Shown: positions 32,802 through 45,100 of the stretch, in pieces
Layout of the letters: the number at the start of each line of letters is the position of its first letter
Position numbering within the stretch: position 1 is the first letter of the stretch
Source of the DNA: Microplitis mediator
Taxonomy: Eukaryota; Arthropoda; Insecta; Hymenoptera; Braconidae
Reading direction: 5' to 3'
Length of the DNA stretch: 64,000 nucleotides
Assembly: GCF_029852145.1 (NCBI RefSeq)
Contig: NC_079976.1
Span: 1,736,001-1,800,000, forward strand
The notes under the pieces: generated by a model
Databases searched by the model: none
What the model was told of the DNA's origin: nothing
The model's input: the letters and a program-made list of their open reading frames with translations, nothing else
Position numbers and translations under genes: made by a program

Positions 32802-34888
32802 CTAGTGCATCTCGTGTTCTGTCGCGATAAAATTCTCACGATAGGACGAGCGAGTATCAACCGACTACAAGTAAGTACGAGTTCCAGAACGACAACCAGA
32901 GGTATAAGATGACTAGTATAGAGAATAAAACGAGCAACTACACCGACGTCGATTCCAAAAGCACGTGATTTAATGGGAGCTTTCAACCCTGACCTTAACA
33001 GAGAGTTTGAGTTAGGTACCATTTAAATTGGCACTTACTACCTACCGACTATTCAAATTTTGACCCAAATCTCGCTTGCACCAGCGAATTATTTTGTCTA
33101 TACTGCAGTTGTCTTCGAGTCTCTGCTTATCTTATTTTATTTTATTAATGCACGGAAAAAAATAAATCGTAAATGCAACATGATTTGTCATGCTTCGGCT
33201 ACATGACAATCATGTTGCAGTAGCATGAGAAAAATCATGTGGCAGCAACATGATTTTCATGTAGTCTTATTAGCATAAAATTAAGCTGCAACAACTAAAT
33301 ATTTATGCTTCAGAAAAATTATTTATTATCCAGCAACAATCAAGCAAAAAATCAATTTTTTGAAAATCCTGACTACCCCTAACCCCTTAAGCAAAAATAT
33401 CATTTACCAATGATTTAATTTGACAACTCACTCTAATTTTCATCTGCAATATTACACTGTAAAAAATCCGGAGTGAATTGGGATTTTTTTTTTAACGGAG
33501 TGATTGCGGAGTGACGCGGATTTTATTTCACTCCCAATCCACTCCGGTCCAGAGTTTTAATACTTAAATAAATTTATATTAATTTATATAATTAAACTGC
33601 TAAACAATGTGTGTGTCTGTGCGAGTGTGTGTTTGCGTGTAAATATGTGCGTGTGTGAAAATTTATGCGTGTGTGCAAATGTGTGCGTGTGTGCAAATTT
33701 GTGCGGGTGTGCAAATTTGTTCGTGTGTACAAATGTGTACGTGTGTGTGTGTGTGTGTGTGTGTGTGCCTAAATATGTATGTGCGTATGTGTGTGCATAT
33801 CAGGTGATCAATAATGTAATACGCGAATTTTTACTTCGATTTTATTATGTGGAGTTATATTTTATTAATAATATTTTCAAAACTCCGCTCCGGAGTGAAT
33901 TTCACTCCGGAGGGATTAAATTAATAAAAAATTATCTACTCCGCGAAAACTCCCCTGCGGAGTGAATTTCACTCCGAGGGGAGTGAATAATTAAAAATTC
34001 ATTCACTCCAGATTTAATCCGCATTCACTCCGCGAATTTTTTACAGTGTATAAATCCGAAAAAATCTAGTTGCTTGATAATAAATTATTTTTCTGAAGCA
34101 TAAATATTTAGTTGTTGCAGCTTAATTTTATGCTATTAAGGCTACATGAGAATCATGTTGCTGCCACATGATTTTTCTCATGTTACCGCAACATGATTGT
34201 CATGTAACCGAAACATGACAAATCATGTGGATGTTTATTTACCAAGACTGTATCATGTTGCATTTACTATTTATTTTTTTCCGTGTGCTATTTTTCAAAT
34301 TTAAAATATATACTTATATTTTTATATATAACTCCAGTAAAAAAATAACTTACTGAAAGTTTGTGCTTCACTCTAGGAGTCCGGCTTTTACGATGAGGAA
34401 GTAAGACAACGACATCTTGGTCTTTGGCTTGTCTGGAAGTTTCCAAGTGCTGGTGCGGATTACTGCTGGTAGTTCTGCTGGTAGATGGGTACGAGCTGGA
34501 AGCTGATGCGCCCATTGGAGAAGTTGCGTTTGATGGACTGCGGGAGGTTGATGGATACTTCGAGTAGGCTACATTGGTCACAGTGTTGCTGCCGCCGTAG
34601 CTGATGTTGTGAGTGTTGTTGACCTTTTTTATAAAAAATATATACCGTTATTTTCTATTATTATTATTAATATGAGGAGGAAGCCTTTGGTTTAATTCAA
34701 TAAAAGCAATTCGGTGGGTTAAAATCGGGCGGCTGCAAGTGTTGGAAGCTTTTATTGAAATTAAACCAGGGCCTGGTACTGTTGGTACCTGTACAAGTAT
34801 GTGACAAGCTTGGGAGGCTATTTGGAAGAGGCCATCTTGTAAATTGCGTCCCGAGTGCTCTGCGTTTTCTCGTCCGCTCTTAGCCCAA
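32802..34888 (-). CDS. Unrecognised protein, three 3' exons (partial model)
   Basis: I do not recognise this protein. Three phase-compatible exons on the minus strand are 34888-34789, 34623-34354 and 32864-32802. The first follows a good pyrimidine acceptor (TCTTTCTTCAG), is open in one frame (WAKSGRENAEHSGRN onward) and ends at CAG with GTACCA next. The second is 90 codons, rich in Ser/Thr/Pro/Asn (SKYPSTSRSPSNATSPMGAS), then basic (RKSRTPRVKHKLS), and ends at a consensus GTAAGT donor. The third gives SVDTRSSYRENFIATEHEMH and a stop. Composition suggests a disordered or cytoplasmic tail. The middle exon is the best supported; the last is the least certain, because the opposite strand also shows a GTAAGT there. 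The 1.49-kb last intron contains the nested TIR elements at 33151-34285. Upstream exons were not found. Confidence 0.45.
33151..34285. mobile_element. 1.1-kb TIR element, CACGGAAAAAAATAAAT ends (outer host)
   Basis: Ends CACGGAAAAAAATAAAT and ATTTATTTTTTTCCGTG are inverted. The arms are built from ACATGATTTGTCATG, ATGATTGTCATGT and TAGTTGTTGCAGC words, each present in both arms. The centre is interrupted by another element (33455-34048). There is no transposase. Confidence 0.85.
33455..34048. mobile_element. 594-bp TIR element, CACTGTAAAAAAT ends, nested in the previous one
   Basis: CACTGTAAAAAATCCGGAGTG at the left is inverted at the right (CACTCCGCGAATTTTTTACAGTG), with TA on both sides. 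The arms are filled with CACTCCGGAGTG-type palindromes. The centre (about 33608-33800) is a GTGTGTGCAAAT-type repeat with a pure (GT)n core at 33740-33767; open frames over it are artefacts. Confidence 0.88.
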
Positions 34889-35330
34889 CTGAAGAAAGAC
34901 ATTATGTATCAAGTAAAAGACTTTTATATTCGTCTTTTACTTTTGTTATTTAATACTTCTTCTTATTTGTATTCTTTCCCGAGTTTTTACTCTTCTTGTT
35001 CTTTCCCACCTTCTGGCTCTCGTTTATTACGATTTTTTTATTACATTTTTTAAGTTACTGCTATTATTATTTTTTTAATCTTACTTGTTCTTTGGTCACT
35101 AGTTTTTTATTTTTAAATTGTTTATCCATTTTTTAAATCTGAAAATAAAATTTTTAGAGTAAATAGAAATTTTCAACAAATAAATACGGTGTGCAGATTA
35201 ATTTTCTAGGATTTTTTCTTTACCCAGGTAGAAATAGGGAAAGTTCGGTTGGATAAATTTTTTAATCAATTAAAAAAAAATTTACTAGTTTTCTAAATGG
35301 CCCATTTTGCCTCACATTTTTTTCCGTGTC

Positions 35331-35864
35331 ATCCCGAGTCGAAATATTAGACGTAAATTGAACGTTCTTAACGTTTTAAACGTAAATTGAACGTTTTGGA
35401 CATTAAAAACTCAATTTGACAGCTTTTATAATTTATTCAAAACGTAGATTGGAGTATCATAAATCGAAAAACGTAACGAAAACCTATTTAGACTTACAAT
35501 AAGAAAACAAAAGCATACCAAAAAATTTTTTTCATCGATTTTGTACTCCTGGATTATAATCACGTCAATTCCCTAAAATTTTGTCGTCCGCTTTTCTGGC
35601 TCTTGAATAAAAAATTCGTATTTTGAAAAAAAAATTTTTTCAGTTTCATACTTCTATCTAACACTATTATATCTTTTCATATATTATGATATCAAGGTTA
35701 TGAAAATTGTGATTACAAATATTGAAATAAATTAATTGATGTTATCATTAAAGTAAAATCATAACTCATAAAATTACCAATTTTTTACGAACCAAAATAC
35801 AAAAAAATCGTTCAATTCACGTTTAAAACGTTGAGAACTTACGTCTAATATTTTGACTCGGGAT
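35331..35864. mobile_element. 534-bp TIR element, ATCCCGAGTC ends
   Basis: Left ATCCCGAGTCGAAATATTAG and right CTAATATTTTGACTCGGGAT are inverted. The arms contain ACGTAAATTGAACG and AACGTTTTAAACGT words in both orientations. No transposase. Confidence 0.85.
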
Positions 35865-36369
35865 ATAAAAAAATATAAAATAATTATTTGGCAAAAAGCA
35901 GAAACGCTAAAAAAATATCTCGTCTTTTTTCGTCTCTCCATCTTGCCCCTTTTTAAATAATACACCCAGATCCTCTGATTCCACTTTACTTAACTAAATT
36001 CAAATCCCACGGAATAAAATAAAGTATAATATATATCTATATACGAAAATTACCACAAAATATAACATTTCTCATATTTTTATCCATAGTCCCCTAATAC
36101 ATAATTTTTCGATAGTGAGTTAATATTCCAAGTAGTAATTTTGTCTAAGTATTGTTAGGGCATTATAATGATAAAGGGGAAGTGAGTTAAAATGATTATA
36201 TACTTCGGCTAGTATTTGTTGTCTGTATTATACATATATTGGAAACAATATAAAAGCTCAAGTACTGTATTACCCAACACATCCACACATCCATATAAAT
36301 ATACATATATATGTATTTATCATCGGAAATGTTGATGGCCATGAGACACGCACTCACTCAGTGTGTATC

Positions 36370-36373
<4 letters not shown>

Positions 36374-36414
<41 letters not shown>
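36374..36414. repeat. (TA)n microsatellite
   Basis: An almost uninterrupted TA run of about 40 bases. Similar shorter runs occur at 48257-48283 and 51622-51652. Confidence 0.9.
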
Positions 36415-36417
<3 letters not shown>

Positions 36418-37975
36418 AAGTTGGATAGCTTATCTATCGACAAACCTAACAGTAGTTCTGTTTTGAGCTCATGAATTTTTCAAATATCCGCTAATATTGA
36501 ATCTCATTCTCATCCCACTTACTCTTTATATTATATATTATTCTATACTACACATATATAGTACACTGACACCCGATGTTTGATGTCACTTGACATATGC
36601 GTGATTATCGTATTTTATTATTTGACTCGACATTAAAACGTTTATAACTATTACGAAAGATAAACTTGGACGTAACGTTTTTTATACTTTTTATTTTTAG
36701 TCTCTGACTAAAGTAATTAAATATTAACATATATATGTATATTTATATATATATAGATGTATAGAGTTGATTTTAGAGTTTAGATTCCCTGATGGAATCG
36801 ATTGTTTTTAATGAATATTCAATGAGGCGAGTACGTAATACGTTGGCTAATAAGAGGAACGAGTAATGAGGGGCTGGGGGTAAGCAAAATTAACTATTAC
36901 GTAGACGGAGTTTTTTATTTTCATTCCCGAGTCTATTAGCTGGCAAATATTTTGTTTGGGGGTTTTGTAAATTTTTTAAAAGCCGGTAAATATGTGACGG
37001 GGTGGAGAAAATGAAGGGAGTTGAGGAGGAGAAGAAGTGAGAGGAGAAGTAATGAGCTTGTAATTGTAACATTATTTTATAATTATGTCGAGTTTTAATC
37101 GATAAATAGACGCGAGACGTTGAAGTACACGGGTGCAAAAATAGAATAATGAATTACTGGTTATAAAATTATGTAGTGTCATGTTTTAATTATTTTATTA
37201 TGATTAATTATTGCAATTAGTCTGATGTTACATAAGCTTTCATTTTGTGGAAAATGTTATTGATATATTTGGGTTTATATTTTTGAGAGTTGTTTCAAGT
37301 GAAGGATTACATGGGATTGATAAAAAAAGTCTAGACGAGAAAAAAATATATGATTTATCAATTTTTAGTCAATGATAATTAAATTTATTTTTATGATTTA
37401 TCGCCCGGATTCTGGCGGGTAAATATTTGAGATTAGAGAAAATTTATTGATTCAAAAATTGGACATTTAATTTTAATTTTTGGTATCAGGGCACTTTGAT
37501 TTAAATTATAAAAATATTTATGCTGAATTTTAATTGACGGTCGTATAATTGCATCACCTGAGAAGGGATCAAAATTGAAAACTCGTATTTTCGAGTGATA
37601 AATAAATTTCGCGAATATTGGCTGTCATAAAAAAGTTTTATAAAACAATAAAGTTACAAAAGTTTAAAAAAAAAAATTTATCTCCAATATTCCGACACTT
37701 CAAGGTTTAAATTTATTATTTATGGCTTTTCTGATACTCCCTCAAAATAAATTTTTAATATTTAAAAAAAAAATTAGTCGAGACAATTTGAAGTTTTTTG
37801 CAACTCAAATAAAAAAAAAATCAATTTCATAAAAATTATAGAAAATAAAAATTTTTGATTTTATTAAATTTTTAAACAATTTCCTGCATTAATTAGATAA
37901 ATTGTATAAACACAAATATCTATTTGATATATTTTATACACATTCATAAAAAACAAAAAAATATATGATACTGAA

Positions 37976-38353
37976 TGATCCTGAAGTTAGCAGACAATTC
38001 AAAATTTTTTGATTTTTTTTTTTGAACAATTAATTTGAAGAAAAAAAAAACTAAAAATATGCACATATAGAAAATTTAAAAAACTACAGGTGCAAATTTT
38101 TCTTCTGATTTATCGTCTAAAAAAAGATCCAAAAATTATTAGACGTCATGATACTGAAGTTAGCCGGGGTCCAATAATTTTTGAATTTTTTTCTAATCAA
38201 TAAATTATAAAAAAAAAAATATTTGAAAAAATTGCACCTATAGTTTATTAAATTTTCTACATGTGCATATTTTTATTTTTATTTTTTTTTTAAATTAAGT
38301 CGTTAAAAAAAAAATTCAAAAATTTTTAACCGTCTGCTAACTTCAGGATCATA
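37976..38353. mobile_element. Two abutting GATACTGAAGTTAGC MITE copies
   Basis: The first copy (37976-38146) is cut at its right end after AGACGT. The second (38148-38353) starts at once with ATGATACTGAAGTTAGC and is complete, ending CTAACTTCAGGATCAT. The junction suggests insertion into, or recombination with, an older copy. Confidence 0.8.
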
Positions 38354-41300
38354 AAAATATCCATTATCAATATAAAAGTAAATAAAGAAATTCAAAAATA
38401 ATTAATACGATAAAATACACATATAATATACGTAACTATAACAACAAAGACAAATTTGCTTATAAAATAAATTAGAAATTGATTAGTTTACTATTAAATT
38501 TGTTTATTCATGAGTAATGCATATTTTGCAAGTTTAGAGGAATCATTAGTAAAACAACAAACGTGCTCGTGGCGGTCGTTTATTGTAGAATTCGACAGCG
38601 TAAACATTGAAACAATTACTGTGCAAGTAAAAGGGATAAATATATACAACTCACACACACACACACACACGTTATTATGTATATACCCAAGTCACAACAA
38701 TGAGCAATAACGCTCGTCACTAACGTCCCGTCACAATTAGTCGCCGGACCATCGAAACTTTTCAGTCGTACATACAAATATAAGTTTGAATTTCTACAAT
38801 AGATAATATCAAAATTTATCAACCGTCTAAACAACTCATTTTCGTAGTCAATTAATTTTCCAATTAAAAGAACATTAAAAAAAATGCATTTCAATCGTAC
38901 TTCAAATATCCTCCTGTTTATTTTTCTAAATTGAACATTTTTTTATAGTATTATATTATATTATATATTTTGCTCTCGTTGTGATTCTAAGTTACGTGGT
39001 TTTGTGTAATTGATTTAGCAGATGTTGAAGCACTAGCTGAATATGATTGATTGCTAGACTGCCAGTTACATACATACATTTATCTCTTTTAAAATATCCC
39101 TTTATAACCCACTCTCGTTCCCTCTCTTTCTCTGCCCTCGGCGCTGTACCTTTAACCCTCATCCCTCATCTCTCAGCCCTCTACTCTCTCCTATTTCACT
39201 AAATTCCATTACAACTGTAATTACAATTCTACACATGCCCTCCAACATACCATCCTCAATATCATAACCCAGCATTACATTCTTTTAAAAAGTATAATAA
39301 ATATTTACCTTTGGCTCACATCCTTCACTCGTTAAAACTTTAAACTCACTGCACTGCAATAAATGTACCGTTTTTGTTATAAAAACAAGTTAATCAGGAT
39401 GGAGTAATTACCCGCACAAATACAACTAATATTGATAATAGAGTAAGACGAAATGCTTTGAATCCGACTCAGCTGAGTATCAAGCAAAGCTACAGGGCTC
39501 TTTAACCAGACTAGAGAATAGCGTAATAGTAAGTCGAACCTGAAGTCAAGTGTAGGTTAACTTGGATGTGGGTTGTTCTGTTAACGTTAATGTAACGCCA
39601 GGCTCGGTGCTTTTCGTTTGGAGAACGGAACTTACGGGGATGATAAAAGTGGCAGAGGTGAAAACTGAAGGTAGAGGTAGAGACTGAACTACAGCTACAG
39701 GTACAGGTACAGGTACAACTACAACTGTAATATCAACACTGTCCAACATTAACATACACTACACTAGAATAGTACTGCAGGGTAATGTAAAGGAGCAAAG
39801 GTATAAATGGAGAGAAATATCAAAGAGGGTAAGAGGGATAGCTAAAGGCTTCAGGGGTTTATACGCCACCATCGGCAGACCTGCGCCCAAACGGTTTGCG
39901 TGACCTCGATACATCTACCTGTAAACACACAGGTAAATCTATTACCCGTGTTCATTTAACATACATATAGATATATATTTATTTATATATATGCATTGTT
40001 ATTGCTATAGATTTGTCCTCGTCTGTTTAACAAAGTCTTTAGTCGGTTCAGTTGATGATAATGAACATATATTTATATTTATATATATGTATGAATACAA
40101 TATTATGTATATAGTAATAAGGTTTAAATTCATCTGTGTATTATTAACTTTGTATAATATATAGGAATATAATTGAAGTGAGTTTTAAGTGTGCGGGGGT
40201 TGGGGAGTTGTAGATTTTCGGCAGGCAAATAGATGAATTATACGAACGTTTGCGTCGTTTAACTGCTCTACGGAGGGTTGGGAACTGATGGGTGAAGAGA
40301 GGGGGGAGGGGGAAGCGGGTGGAGGATAGTGAGAGTAGGAATTAGGATAAAGAGGAACGGAGATATAGACCCGAAGGCAAGTTAATGACGACGACTTTAG
40401 TATGACAGTTTGAGATGGAACTGATGAATATTTAAATTATATGATCCTTTCATTTATTTGCCGCTGATGTATTTAGTCTGACCTACTTTAAAATAGATTT
40501 ATTACTTGTGTTAGACTGTTTATTAATAGACTGTTTATTATATTTGAGGATGGGGTTTCAAAATTCTGATGACAGTCAGGGGAAAATTTTTTGGAACGAA
40601 TTTCGGGTCGCTTTGGTTTTGTTGTTTTGCGAGAAAATTTTGGTGGGCGGGGATTTTTATTTTGATTTTTTTGAACATAGGAGTGAAAATTTGAGACTTT
40701 ATTCGATTAGTGACGCAGTTTTGTTTATTGAGCTTCAATAAATATCAAAGTTAAATATTTGTAACAAATAGGGAAATAAAAAAAGTCAATGGGGGTCGAT
40801 ATACACGAATGTTTGTATTAATTGTTAAATTTATTTATTTATGAAATTTACTGAGCACTTTGGTCGTTGAGTTTTGGAATAAACCGACACATTAAAGAAT
40901 TTTAAAAAAAATTAAAGTCCTCACAATTAAAATTTAGACGATTTTTGGAATCTTTCAAATTATTTGAGCTCCTTAATTATTAAATTCAGTCCAAAATTTT
41001 TTTTCCAAAATCAGACCTCAATACAGAACTTTTTTAATGATTTTATAGATTTGTAAAAATTCTATTACCGAAGACTGTAATAAAATTTTGAAAAATTCAA
41101 TTAAAGGGAAACCGGATCATGGAAAAATTTTCAGACAAATTTGAATTTACCAAATTAAATTTTAGCCCATGCTTTAAAAATCATGTTTGATTTTTTAAAT
41201 CCGTTAGCTCATATATTCATATATTTATATATACTGGTCGTTTCTATTAATTATTTAAAATTTTTTTAAAGTTTACGGTTCATAAATATAATTAAATGAA

Positions 41301-41989
41301 TATTGAAAGCCGGCCATTGAATATTTATACTCAATTGACGTTTTATATTCACATGACATGTGAATATTTGAACAGTAAACATATTAATAATGTAAAAACT
41401 AAAATATTTTACACGTGTAAATATTTTTATTACCTCGCTTCACTTTATCCCTTTACCAGAAATTTTTCAAGGTTCACAGGGTTTCAAACAAAGTATAAAA
41501 AATACATATATCCTTTATATATTTAGTTACAATCGAAGATTCAAATCCATAATCAATTAAAAGTCATCAAAATTCACCGGTGGTAATATATATAATATAT
41601 ATAAATACCTTAGGAAGCGGGTGGTACAAAAATAGTGTAGATAGAGACCGTAGACTTGCATAGTAAAGAATAAATATTAAATAGTGTCTAGACCCCTTTA
41701 AACAACCAACTTGACCTTGTGCAGTTATAAATTTATCTGCAATTACAAAGTGTACTCAGTCAAGTGTGGTATATCAGTCTGGTGTACAAACAATAAATTT
41801 ATGAGAAATAAGATAAATAAAAATGACGATAATAATAATAATCAGGATGAGTATAGATATGAAAATAAATAAAAGTAGAAAATTAATTTCGAGTACTGAC
41901 AATATAGCGGGCGATATTTCAGCATTAATATCTCTGTCTTTGACTCGTTTGGCAGATGGTGTGAGTAGTTATCTGCAGAGAAGACTGAG
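38354..41989. other. No gene recognised
   Basis: AT-rich DNA with unique islands at about 38500-38800 and 39450-40440. A CAGGTA hexamer run lies near 39694-39715, and (CA)n at 38652-38670. A minus frame at 39546-39755 reads through the hexamer run and has no splice or homology support. Confidence 0.4.
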
Positions 41990-42189
41990 AGAAAATGATA
42001 AAAAAATCGTATGTGCGAGTGAGTGAGGTGACAAAGGAACGAGTCGGTGCAAATATTGCTGATTGTTTGGCTGGACTATCTGGAGCTTCTGCTGCTGCTG
42101 CTGCTGGTTCTGCAACTTGTGTTCCTTTTTGTCCAAAGGATCCCCGGGGCACTGCGTACGAAAATTCACCACGTACACTATCATCCTGA
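41990..42189. other. Trinucleotide-repeat island with coding-like frames on both strands
   Basis: A GC-richer island contains (GCT)5. On the plus strand one frame reads GASAAAAAGSATCVPFCPKD. On the minus strand one frame reads LQNQQQQQQKLQIVQPNNQQ, similar to low-complexity tracts of transcription factors. A possible minus acceptor (TTGTATCAG) stands at its upstream edge, but no good donor was found. Either strand could be an exon, or neither. Confidence 0.3.
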
Positions 42190-45100
42190 TACAAACCTAC
42201 CCCTCTTTTTTACTCTCTTTATATCTCCACCTCCCGTTACCTATCATCCTCAAGGTTATATATATACATATAAATGTATGTGTTTATATATCTATATCTA
42301 TATCGTTATGTATATAATGTGTATTCTCAGCTCCAGCATCAGAATCAGCTCCAGCTTCAGCTTCAGCTTCAGCTTTTCGTACCGACTCCCGACGCAAAGA
42401 TTGCTTTCATGTTTTACCCCCTGCGCCTTTTTGTCGGTAAGTCAAATAAAAGCCAAGCGCTTTAATGAAAGTTACGCCCGTGGCTAAAGTGACGATTACC
42501 TTTCCACGTATTTAGAGAAGAACCCTCCAGTTGAAAATTTTACTTTTTTTTTGCTTATTCTTCATGTTGACTGTCTTTATCTTTTTTATCATTTTGTTCT
42601 GTCATAATCATACGTACGTGTACATTTATATACGTGTTATATATGTACACATAAATGTGGAGACGGTGGGTAGGAGTAAATGGAGATGCTTAGAATTTTC
42701 CGAGCTTGTGAATTTAAATGAGCTGCACTGTCTTATTTTAATAAGTTATTAAAATTTTATGGAAAAAGTCATTTATGGTTTTGGCGGTTTTTTTAAATTT
42801 TACAAGTTAACGTAAATATGATAAATATTTTTTAAAAATGGTCTTATTTTTTCAGTTTTAAGTCATTTTATATTCAACCTGATCGGAAGTCACTAACCCC
42901 CCCCCCACTCACTTCATGATCGCAACTTGCTGTCAATTTAAATCCTGTTATTTTTACCTTCAGCTAAATCAGCAGCTCCCCAAAATGCCTCATAAATAAT
43001 TTAAAATAATTACCACTGTCTATTTTCCTTCCAATCACCGAAAGCGACCTCGCGATTTTTAAATTATTTAATTATGCTCTATAAATAAAAACGAAAAAAA
43101 AATTTCCATTATATTTCCTCACTAACTCATACATTTAATATCAAATCAATCAGCCGTAAAAAGTCACAGAAGAAAATTGAAAAAATTTTTTATTAAAATT
43201 TTTAGATGACCCGATTCGCCTTAGCTTCAATAAAAATCTAGAGGAATACTTGTCGTAGATTTCGTCGTAATAAATTTAACTGTAAAAAAAAAATTTTGTT
43301 TGATTGTATAACCAGTAGGTTATTTTATATATTTTTTCTTTATTTTATTTCTCTGACCTCGTTAATCTACAGATCGCGTGACTGTTATTTTCAGTTCTCA
43401 AATGTATGAAAAATTATGCTCGAGTTATATGAAAGTTGTTATTGTATCTTTTATGCCCTTATATATATAAATATCTAGTTAAATTAAATTTTATTGTTTC
43501 ACATCATTTTATTGCAATTAATTATTAACTCAGTTATTTTAAATTCACCAGCCTGATTATTATTATTATTATTATTATTATTGTCGTTATTATTAACCCT
43601 CTATCTGAATAATAAATAAATGACGGGTAGAGTGGCCTGGTGGCTATTGATGAACAGATAAGAGGAAATGAGCGATTCGTAAGAGGTCCAGGTGAAAATG
43701 CCAGACAATGAAAATACCTTGAGCTTAAAATAATACTCGAGAGTTTAAGTTTAAAGAATAAAAAGTTTAGCGACTTAAAATTAGCTCGAATTGACGTATC
43801 GATTGTCCATTAAGGTAGTAACCAGCTGCACACTGCCAGAGACTTGACTTCCGACCGTGAGCGACTGACTATTGCCCTCTTTTTTATGTTTTTTATACTT
43901 TTTTATTCCCCCTCGGACGTCTATGTTCACTTACACCCTGTTATCATCCACTCCCCTTGGGTCTGCTACACCCACTATCACCACTTCGAACCGTTTCTAT
44001 TTTTCTTTCTCTTTCTTTCTATATATTCTACTACTACTACTGCTGCTGGTTCTACTGACGTAATATATCAAATAGTGTGACGTCACTCGAGGAAATGGGT
44101 CTCTCTTATACTTGACAAAACTTGCAAAGGAAAAGAATAAATAGAATAAATAAAATTCTTCATGGCAATTTGTTCAAGACTAATGACTACTAATTTATTT
44201 CTACTATTATTTAAACTAGATTTATATTTTTTTTTATTTCATCTTCGTTATTTTTAATCTTTCAATTAGTCATCGATTATTTGTGTTGATCGAAATCTTG
44301 ATGGGCCGAAAAAATCTACGCGAAAAATTTCTGTGGTCAACTTGAAAATTCGGAAATTTAGCCGATGCTGTTTTGAATTTCGCGCGCGATTTTAAAGTTG
44401 GGATTTCAAAATAATTATAGTTAGTAATTTTTTTTTACACAGAAAAAAAAGTTATCTTGAGTCAAGAAAATATTTTGGAAGACAAACGATTTTGGGAACC
44501 AAGTCAAGATTTTTTTGAACCAAGAAAATTTGTCTTGGTTAAAAAAAATTCGTCTTGATCGGAAAAGATTTCTACTTTATCTGACAAAATTTAGGTTTCC
44601 AAAAAAATTTTCTTGAATCAAGAATATTGATCTTCAGTCGAGAATTTTTTTTTTTCTGTGTAATTATAGAAAATTGAAAATTCAGATTTGCATAAAAAAT
44701 TTATTTATTCAATTTCATAAATTTTTAAAAATGGCCTAGAAATGGAATCTATGAAACACCCGATTATTGACAGGATAATAAATAAAAAAAAATATGACAA
44801 GTCATTTAAAATTTTGTTTGATTAAATCTATAAACTAAATTATTAACAATCGTTAATAAATCCATCTCTATTATCTTGAATTAAATATTCGAGTATTATG
44901 ATAAATATTTAAAACACAGGATTTAATAAAAATAAATAATTAACCAAATATAGGAAAATATAATCCCGCGAAAATATAAAATTACCAGACAGAATACGAG
45001 GGAGTATTATCATATTTAAAATCACTAATCCTCGGTATTATAATTTAAATTTAATAAACTATTTTTTATTATTTAACTTTAAACTTTTACATATATCCTA

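Larger units (their letters stand above)
34889..37970. other. AT-rich region with TIR element and microsatellite; no gene seen
   Basis: Holds the TIR element 35331-35864 and a long (TA)n at 36374-36414. Upstream exons of the minus-strand gene could lie here or beyond, but I cannot support any. Confidence 0.4.

Noticed and set aside
33609..33965. Cys/Val-rich 118-aa ORF (MCVCASVCLRVNMCV)
   Set aside because: It is a translation of the GTGTGTGCAAAT repeat in the centre of a nested TIR element.
34648..34788. Continuation of the minus-strand exon through to an INNNNRK stop as an alternative terminal exon
   Set aside because: Open in frame, but the CAG/GTACCA donor followed by the 90-codon exon gives a better protein. 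It is kept only as an alternative to test by RNA-seq.
42047..42487. 146-aa Leu-rich ORF
   Set aside because: It is a shifted frame of the GCT repeat followed by AT microsatellites and CAGCTT repeats. No exon signals support it.
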